Shown here piece by piece: positions 7,050-11,519 of a stretch of 11,519 nt of DNA. Under the pieces are notes generated by a model. The model made no database searches and was not told where the DNA came from. It saw only the letters and a list, made by a program, of their open reading frames with translations. Each line of letters begins with the position of its first letter. Positions within the stretch are counted from its first letter, which is position 1. Source of the stretch: an uncultured bacterium (GTDB lineage: Bacteria; Planctomycetota; Phycisphaerae; Phycisphaerales; SM1A02); assembly GCA_903918555.1 (NCBI GenBank), contig CAIXEV010000499.1:1-11519 (forward strand). The letters are read 5' to 3'. Position numbers and translations under genes: made by a program.

Positions 7050-8735
7050 TCACAAGCCGTCGAAGGAGAAGCCGATGGCGCCCTGGTACGAGAACCAGAA
7101 CCAGATGACCGCGCCAAGCGCAACGAGCGCCGCCACGAGCACGGCGATCGCGACGCCGAGTCCGCGTCGGCCCTGTTCGGGGAACGACGGCGGAAGCGGC
7201 CGCAGCGACACGACGGCGTAGGCGCCGGTCCACCAGTTGGTGACCTTCACGCGCGGCCGCTTGAGCAGCTGCGCATCGGGCGGGCGCATCGCGGGCGCGG
7301 TCGGCGGCGTCGTCGCGTCCTTGCGCAGCGTCTGCGCCAGGAACGCGGCCTCCTCGCTCGGCTTCTCCATCTCGCCGCCGCCGCCCATCGACGGCAGGTC
7401 GGCCGGGCGCACCGCCGCGGGGTCGCAGCCGAGCAGCGCGCGGTCGAGGTCGGCGAGCATCTCCTCGGCGTCGCGGTAGCGGCGCTCGAAGTCGGCCATC
7501 GCGCGGCGCGCGATCCACTGGAGGCACGCCGGGCTCTTCTTCTTGAAGCTGCTCAGCACGCCGTGCGCGGGGAAGGTGCCCTCGAGCGCGAAGTAGAGCA
7601 CGGCTCCGGCGCCGTAGAGATCGAAGCGCGCCGCGTCGACCTCCGACACGCGCGCGCCGCGCAGCGCCTGGCGCACGAGCTCGGGGTCGCGGAAATACTC
7701 GGTTCCGTGCGTGGTCAGCGTCATGTGCGACGCAAGCGGCGTCACGAGCCCGAGGTCGACGAGCGTGGCGCGGCCCTCGTGCACGATCGCGTTCTCAGGC
7801 TTGATGTCCTTGTGCCAGAGGCCGGCGTCGTGCCAGTCGCGCAGCGTGGCGACGATGTCGCGCACGAGCGACGCGATGAGCACGAGCCGCTCGCGGTCGA
7901 GGCCGGCGTTGCCTGGGCCTTCATGGCCAGAACCCCCATGGCCAGAACCCCCATGGCCAGAACCCCCATGGCCAGAACCCCCATGGCCTGAAGCATCGTC
8001 GCCCGCCGCCTCGTGCATGCTGCGCACGAAGCGGCCGAGGTCGATGCCCTCGTAGTAGCGCATCACATAGTGGAAGCGCCGCTCCGAGGCCTCGTGATCG
8101 AGCACGAGCCCGAGCTTGCGCGCGGCGTCGAGCGAGCGGCCCTCGCGCAGCATCTCGGCCGCGTGCGTGCCTTCGTCGAAGTCGAAGCTCTTGATGACCA
8201 CGAATCCGCTTGGAAACTTGAGCTTTCGGCGCGTGCGCACATCGGGCTCCGCGACGAAGAGCCGCGCGCCCGAGCCGCCGCGCGCGAGTTCGCGCAGCAC
8301 GGTGTAGCCGGGAAACTCGGCGGGGGAGTTGCGCTTCTCGTTCTCGTCGCCAAGCGCCACGCGCATGCGCGTGCCGACATGCCCGACGAGCGCGGAGAGG
8401 CCGAGGAGTTCAAGCGGCCGCAGCGCGACCGCGCATCCGAGCGACTTGAGCGCCACCACGCTCTCGTGGCCCGAGGCCTCGAGCGCCTCGAGCGCGCTGC
8501 CTGGGCGGAGGATGACGAGGCGGCCGAGCGCGACGGGCAGCAGCACGAGCGCCACGATCGCGCCGCCGACGAACCTCACGAGATCGGTGAGCAGCCGGCT
8601 CAGCGTGAGGCCGACATGCTTGAGGAGCACCGTGGTGAGGATGCCGAGCTTGCCGAAGATGATGCCGACCGCGACCAGCGCAACGCTCGCCGCGATCATG
8701 CCGATGATCAGGATCAGCCACTCAAGTCCCTGCAC
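7050..8735 (-). CDS. Membrane-anchored Ser/Thr protein kinase
   Basis: This is a 561-residue Hanks-type kinase. Two hydrophobic segments lie at about residues 5-28 and 54-75. The kinase domain covers about 143-435: Gly-rich loop ARGGSGAR (151-158), ATP-binding K182, catalytic HKDIKPEN (308-315, D310, N315), DLG in place of DFG (327-329), and GTEYFRDPE as the activation/APE segment. A final membrane segment lies at about 526-549, followed by a short tail. All core catalytic residues are present, so activity is likely. A Gly/Ser/His insertion (249-273) encoded by a 15-bp repeat sits in the hinge region before helix E. I prefer GTG 8733-8735 because GGAGG (8744-8748) is eight bases upstream. GTG 8739-8741 would give two more residues but only two bases of spacing. 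The 5' end overlaps the sigma gene by 14 bases, which suggests translational coupling and a shared pathway. Confidence 0.9.
   Translation of the reverse strand: MQGLEWLILIIGMIAASVALVAVGIIFGKLGILTTVLLKHVGLTLSRLLTDLVRFVGGAIVALVLLPVALGRLVILRPGSALEALEASGHESVVALKSLGCAVALRPLELLGLSALVGHVGTRMRVALGDENEKRNSPAEFPGYTVLRELARGGSGARLFVAEPDVRTRRKLKFPSGFVVIKSFDFDEGTHAAEMLREGRSLDAARKLGLVLDHEASERRFHYVMRYYEGIDLGRFVRSMHEAAGDDASGHGGSGHGGSGHGGSGHGGSGHEGPGNAGLDRERLVLIASLVRDIVATLRDWHDAGLWHKDIKPENAIVHEGRATLVDLGLVTPLASHMTLTTHGTEYFRDPELVRQALRGARVSEVDAARFDLYGAGAVLYFALEGTFPAHGVLSSFKKKSPACLQWIARRAMADFERRYRDAEEMLADLDRALLGCDPAAVRPADLPSMGGGGEMEKPSEEAAFLAQTLRKDATTPPTAPAMRPPDAQLLKRPRVKVTNWWTGAYAVVSLRPLPPSFPEQGRRGLGVAIAVLVAALVALGAVIWFWFSYQGAIGFSFDGL
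7922..7989. repeat. 15-bp tandem repeat inside the kinase gene
   Basis: Four full copies of catggccagaacccc (7922-7981) plus a partial fifth. Read on the minus strand the unit gives Gly-Ser-Gly-His-Gly using GGT, TCT, CAT and GGG codons. These are unlike the GC-ending codons usual in this window. The 15-bp period keeps the frame if copies are gained or lost. Confidence 0.95.
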
Positions 8736-9519
8736 GCCCACCGCCTCCGGGGCCCGCGCGCCGCCGCGCAGCGTCGCGCTCCGCGATGTCGCGGGCGACG
8801 AGCTCCTCCTGCGCGCGCCAGATCTCGCCGAGCGCGTCGTCGAAGCCGGCGTCGTCGTCGGCGAGGCCGGCGCGGCTCGGCTCCGAGCGCTCGTCGTCGG
8901 TGTAGCTCCACTGCTCGATCGCGACCGAGAGTTCCTCGCGCAGCGCCTCGCGCACGCGCTGGCAGTGGCGCGTCACGGTCGGCTCGCTCACGCCGAGCAG
9001 CTCGCCGATCTCGCGGCCCTGCTTCGACTCGAGCACCCGCATGCGGTACGCCTCGAAATGCACGAACTCCGCGCGCTTCTGCGCGGCGCGGATCGCGGCG
9101 TGCACCTTCGCGGCCATCACGCGGCGCTCGTACTCGTCGTCGGGCTGCGAGACGCGCGCCTCGCCCATCCACGCATCGTCGAGGCTTGTGCCGCGCTTGC
9201 CGCTGCCGCGCTTCTGCGCGAAGCGGCGGTCCATCTCGTCGCCGAGCACATGCTTGGCGATCGCGAGGAGCCAGGTCGAGAACCGCACGCCGCGCTGCGG
9301 GTCGAAGCGGTCAATCGAGTCGGAGAGCGCCGCGAGCGTGTCCTGCGTGAGGTCGCGCAGCGTCTCCTCGCCGAGGCGTCCGTTGCCCCAGCGCGCGAGC
9401 GTCCCGCGGATCACGGGTCCGAATGCTTCCCAAAGCTCGAACCACGCGCGTTCGTCGCGCGCGCGGAGCCTGCGGAGGAAGGCGGTGTCGACCTGATGCA
9501 TGAGCGGGATTGTGGCCAT
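8722..9519 (-). CDS. Sigma-70 family (ECF-type) RNA polymerase sigma factor
   Basis: This 265-residue protein has sigma region 2 at about residues 12-100, including FDPQRGVRFSTWLLAIAKHVLGDEMDRR (72-99). Region 4 lies at about 135-197, with a helix-turn-helix at REIGELLGVSEPTVTRHCQRV (169-189). There is no region 3, as in ECF sigma factors. An acidic then Arg/Gly-rich tail of about 68 residues follows region 4, longer than a minimal ECF. It directs RNA polymerase to an unknown regulon. Its stop lies inside the start of the kinase gene, and no anti-sigma gene is visible, so control by phosphorylation is likely. The start is uncertain: ATG 9519 or the in-frame ATG 9501, neither with a Shine-Dalgarno site. 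A 6-bp hairpin (9523-9528 with 9537-9542) sits just upstream of the first ATG. Confidence 0.9.
   Translation of the reverse strand: MATIPLMHQVDTAFLRRLRARDERAWFELWEAFGPVIRGTLARWGNGRLGEETLRDLTQDTLAALSDSIDRFDPQRGVRFSTWLLAIAKHVLGDEMDRRFAQKRGSGKRGTSLDDAWMGEARVSQPDDEYERRVMAAKVHAAIRAAQKRAEFVHFEAYRMRVLESKQGREIGELLGVSEPTVTRHCQRVREALREELSVAIEQWSYTDDERSEPSRAGLADDDAGFDDALGEIWRAQEELVARDIAERDAARRRAGPGGGGRAGT
8744..8748 (-). promoter_or_regulatory. Ribosome-binding site of the kinase gene
   Basis: GGAGG read on the minus strand lies inside the end of the sigma gene, eight bases before GTG 8733-8735 and two bases before GTG 8739-8741. The spacing favours the downstream start. Confidence 0.6.
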
Positions 9520-9570
9520 GGCCGACGCGTTTTGGAGCGTCGAGCGTCGATTTTCACCACACTCGTCGGT

Positions 9571-10932
9571 TCACGACCCCGAGCCGTCCGCCGGAGGCTT
9601 GCGTGCGGGCCTCTTCGGAAGCGGGGGGGCTTCCTTCGGTGACAGCATCTCGAAATCGAAGACGCCCGTCTTTTTGTTCCGCACCCACTTGAGCACCAGC
9701 TCGCGCGGTTCGAGGCCGCGGGTCGTCAGCACCGGCGGCGTGGGGTGCTGCGTCTCGAGTTTCCGGTCAGCCGAAGTCGTCCCCTTCGCCCGCTTGGGGG
9801 GGATCAGGTCGAAGACGGGCTTGGTCTTCGCGAGGTCGTCCTGGGGGATGTCGAGGATCGCGTCGGTGGCGGTCAGGGTCTCGGTCCTGCCGTGGACGGT
9901 GATCTCGATCGAGAAGTTCCGCTCGCGCAGCTGTGAGACGAGGTCGTCGAGGCTCTCGACCGCCGCGCCCTCGCGGGAGAGGAAGCGCAGGCCTTCCGCG
10001 AGGAAACCGATGCGCGCCGCGGCCGCGCTGAAGGCGGACGGCCTCATCTTCGACGCCCACTCGCGCCAGGCGCGCTCGAAGCTGGCGACATCGTTGGTCC
10101 CGAACGCCTGCACGAACGCGCGTTCGCTCGGCATGCCGCTGTGGAGGAGGCGGAGGTAGCCCTCGAACGGCTGCTGGTAGCGGCCGCCATCGGCCCAGCC
10201 GAGGTACTGCACCATCGACCACGACTGCACATACTGAACCGACGCGTTGCCCCCGCGGACATTCGCGTTCCACTGGTCGCTCGACATCGTGAGAAGCCGC
10301 ACGAAATCGACGGTGGTGCCCGTCTCGATCGCCTTCTTCACCGCAGCGACGGCGCCGGTGCTCGCCTGGCCGACGATCACGCGGCCGTCGACCACGATCG
10401 CCTCGCCGAAGAATTCGGCGAGCCCCTCGTTGACCCACGGCGGCAGCGTGCCTGCGAAGCGGCTGTGCGCGTACTGGTGGAAGCCCTCGTGCTGCACGAC
10501 ATGGAGGACACGCGTGCGCGGCAGCTGCTCGGTGAAGAAGGCAAGCGCCGCGCCGGCGGGCGAGATGAAGAACATGCCGCCGCTGCCGGTGCCGTTCACG
10601 CCGTAGCGGTTGCGCAGCACATTGAGGTAGTCGGACTCGCGCGCGAACATCAGCACGAACGGCACCTCGGGCGCCTGCTGCGGGATGCCGGCGAGCCGGC
10701 GCGCGTACTCCTCGTACATCAGGTCGAGGTGCGAGGCGTAGAGCTTGGTCTCGTCCGGATCGAGGTCGCTCAGGATGCGGTAGTGCTTGGAGCGCACCTC
10801 GCGGCCGGCCTTGGCGAACCAGTCGGCGCCGGCCCTGGGAGTCGGGGTGTCCTGGGCGTTCGCGGGCGCTGCGGCGCCGATCAGCAGCCAGAGCAGGAGG
10901 GGCACGACCGAGAGCAGGCGCGGGCGGGGCAT
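9571..10932 (-). CDS. Secreted DUF1570-type putative zinc metalloprotease
   Basis: This 453-residue protein has a signal peptide at 1-26 (PRPR, then a Leu/Val/Trp-rich core) ending in ANA before Q27. The gluzincin-like motif HEGFH (148-152) is followed by WVNEGLAEFFGE (166-177), where E169 is the likely third metal ligand. Together these match the DUF1570/peptidase-MA-like proteins abundant in Planctomycetota. They are predicted zinc proteases of unknown substrate, acting outside the cytoplasm. The C-terminal part (about 330-453) is Lys/Pro-rich and not recognised. I chose ATG 10932 over the in-frame ATG 10959 because the nine codons between include AGA, AAA, TCA and ATT, rare in this window, and because the shorter form gives an ideal signal peptide. 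The open frame continues to 11181 through the noncoding region. The stop is 51 bases before the sigma gene, so the three minus-strand genes may be one operon. Confidence 0.82.
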   Translation of the reverse strand: MPRPRLLSVVPLLLWLLIGAAAPANAQDTPTPRAGADWFAKAGREVRSKHYRILSDLDPDETKLYASHLDLMYEEYARRLAGIPQQAPEVPFVLMFARESDYLNVLRNRYGVNGTGSGGMFFISPAGAALAFFTEQLPRTRVLHVVQHEGFHQYAHSRFAGTLPPWVNEGLAEFFGEAIVVDGRVIVGQASTGAVAAVKKAIETGTTVDFVRLLTMSSDQWNANVRGGNASVQYVQSWSMVQYLGWADGGRYQQPFEGYLRLLHSGMPSERAFVQAFGTNDVASFERAWREWASKMRPSAFSAAAARIGFLAEGLRFLSREGAAVESLDDLVSQLRERNFSIEITVHGRTETLTATDAILDIPQDDLAKTKPVFDLIPPKRAKGTTSADRKLETQHPTPPVLTTRGLEPRELVLKWVRNKKTGVFDFEMLSPKEAPPLPKRPARKPPADGSGS

Positions 10933-11014
10933 CAGGGTTCGAATTCTCGCTGATTTCATGGCGTTCACATGCCTGAGGTACGCAGACTTCGGGGCGGGGA
11001 TGTGGTGCAGGACT

Positions 11015-11052
11015 CTCCAGGCAAACAACCTTGGTTGATAACCCGCCTGGAG
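11015..11052. promoter_or_regulatory. Palindromic leader/operator element upstream of the DUF1570 gene
   Basis: An 8-bp inverted repeat, ctccaggc (11015-11022) with gcctggag (11045-11052), encloses a second one, caacc (11026-11030) with ggttg (11033-11037). It lies about 80 bases upstream of the DUF1570 start. It could be a leader hairpin in that transcript or a protein-binding dyad. There is no T-tract, so a terminator is unlikely. The rest of 10933-11158 shows nothing else that I can assign. Confidence 0.4.
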
Positions 11053-11158
11053 CGCCAAATGCGTGGCCGAAGGCGCGTTTCGTGCCGTCCGGCTTGAGAT
11101 CGACCGCTCATTTTCGACTTTTTCGCACCCTCCTCCTCGCTTCAATCCATTCCTGAGT

Positions 11159-11164
11159 GACAAT
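11159..11164 (+). promoter_or_regulatory. Candidate -10 box for the structured RNA
   Basis: GACAAT matches TATAAT at four of six bases. With usual spacing transcription would begin near 11171, at the first pair of the first hairpin. No good -35 box is present. Confidence 0.25.
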
Positions 11165-11169
11165 CGTCT

Positions 11170-11368
11170 CGGTTGGCGCAAGCCGACCGACAGGCGATTT
11201 AGGGACCGCCTGTCATATTCGCAAGCCTTCGGGTTGAGGGACCTGAAGGCGGGCGGAGGTAAAAAGGGACGGTGTTTCGCCGCTAGAGCGAAACGCCTGT
11301 GAACGGCGGAAAGGGAACCTGCCGCTCACACGCACACGCTCGAGGACGCTCGGGCGTGTTGCCTTTTT
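11170..11368 (+). ncRNA. Putative structured small RNA, CsrB/RsmZ-like architecture, class unknown
   Basis: Hand folding gives six successive hairpins. H1 is 11170-11177 with 11182-11189 and a GCAA tetraloop. H2 is 11190-11196 with 11207-11213. H3 is 11225-11234 with 11241-11250 (ten pairs, one wobble). H4 is 11271-11280 with 11288-11297 (ten pairs, one wobble). H5 is 11298-11307 with 11321-11330 (one mismatch). H6 is 11334-11344 with 11349-11359, followed by TTTTT. AGGGA occurs at 11201, 11237 and 11312 in the loops of H2, H3 and H5, and at 11265 in a single-stranded linker. More GGA lies at 11255, 11308 and 11344. Repeated GGA motifs in loops plus a terminator is the layout of RNAs that sequester CsrA/RsmA. 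I do not recognise RNase P, tmRNA, SRP RNA, 6S RNA or a riboswitch. The GNRA loop and T-tract favour the plus strand. The 5' end is uncertain. Confidence 0.55.
11334..11368 (+). terminator. Intrinsic terminator of the putative small RNA
   Basis: An 11-bp stem (11334-11344 with 11349-11359, one T-G wobble) with a four-base loop is followed by tgcc and five T residues at 11364-11368. The T-run starts four bases after the stem, a little further than ideal. Its direction fits plus-strand transcription. Confidence 0.6.
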
Positions 11369-11376
11369 GGGAGCGG

Positions 11377-11519
11377 CCGCCGCTGCGGCGGCGGCCTTTG
11401 GTACTAGAAGCGCGAAAGGCAAACTCCGCCGCTGCGGCGGCGGCCTTTGGTACTAGAAGCGCGAAAGGCAAACTCCGCCGCTGCGGCGGCGGCCTTTGGT
11501 ACTAGAAGCGCGGGGGGGC
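11377..11519. repeat. 49-bp tandem repeat with hairpin, cut by the window edge
   Basis: Copies start at 11377, 11426 and 11475. The first two are complete, and the third matches to 11512 and then changes to a G-run. Each unit holds ccgccgc-t-gcggcgg, and across the copy junction aaaggc pairs with gccttt to form an outer stem. There are no spacers between copies and no gene is visible here. The array begins nine bases after the terminator T-tract. The abrupt G-run suggests that the end of the window may be an assembly break. Confidence 0.92.

Noticed and set aside
7922..7989. Possible CRISPR-like array in the kinase gene
   Set aside because: The 15-bp units are contiguous with no spacers and lie in frame inside a coding region.
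9523..9542. Terminator or attenuator between the DUF1570 and sigma genes
   Set aside because: A 6-bp hairpin exists but no T-tract follows on the minus strand; it is mentioned only as a possible influence on sigma translation.
10933..11181. N-terminal extension of the DUF1570 reading frame
   Set aside because: It would put more than 80 residues before a clear signal peptide, uses codons rare in the window, and overlaps the palindrome and the first part of the structured RNA.
11170..11368. RNase P RNA, tmRNA, SRP RNA, 6S RNA or a riboswitch
   Set aside because: I looked for their conserved cores, such as the SRP GGAAGGAAGCAGCC-like loop, the RNase P GAGGAAAGTCC box and end-to-end pairing for 6S, and did not find them.
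11377..11519. Possible CRISPR array at the window end
   Set aside because: The 49-bp copies are directly tandem, so there are no unique spacers.

Overview
The window looks like a chromosomal segment from a high-GC member of the Planctomycetota, most likely a Phycisphaerae-type organism. I infer this from gene content rather than from any marker gene. The supporting genes are a free-standing TPR protein with two RNA polymerase alpha C-terminal domains, an ECF-type sigma factor overlapping a membrane Ser/Thr kinase, and a DUF1570 putative metalloprotease. Shine-Dalgarno sites are weak or absent at several starts, and the coding sequence is very GC-rich throughout.

Layout from left to right. 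(1) 1-983 is the 3' part of a NuoG-like complex I subunit. (2) 984-1289 is a repeat-rich spacer holding five 17-bp tandem copies and two 52-bp inverted-repeat modules. (3) 1290-2711 encodes a MATE-family exporter, ending one base before a convergent DUF2071 gene (2713-3462, minus). (4) A divergent promoter region at 3463-3635 leads into three plus-strand genes: the TPR/double-alphaCTD protein (3636-4553), a probable Tat-exported SpoIID/LytB-domain lipoprotein (4635-6119) and a 2-methylisocitrate lyase (6179-7042). The lyase gene may be transcribed without a leader. (5) A minus-strand block is transcribed in the order DUF1570 metalloprotease (9571-10932), sigma factor (8722-9519), Ser/Thr kinase (7050-8735). 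The sigma and kinase genes overlap, so they are probably translationally coupled. The kinase carries an in-frame 15-bp tandem repeat. (6) 10933-11519 has no credible protein gene. It holds a palindromic leader element, a strongly structured putative small RNA on the plus strand ending in an intrinsic terminator, and a 49-bp tandem repeat that runs into the window edge.

Functionally, the minus-strand block looks like a signalling unit: a membrane kinase probably modifies the sigma factor, and the secreted metalloprotease may be part of the same operon. The plus-strand genes cover respiration, drug or metabolite export, a possible transcription-machinery adaptor, peptidoglycan processing and propionate (methylcitrate) metabolism. 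They do not form one obvious pathway.

The most interesting candidate for something undescribed is the RNA at about 11170-11368. It has six consecutive hairpins and four AGGGA motifs, three of them in hairpin loops, plus further GGA motifs, followed by a terminator. That is the architecture of CsrA/RsmA-sequestering RNAs, in a lineage where I know of no described example. The identification is inference from sequence and hand-folded structure only.
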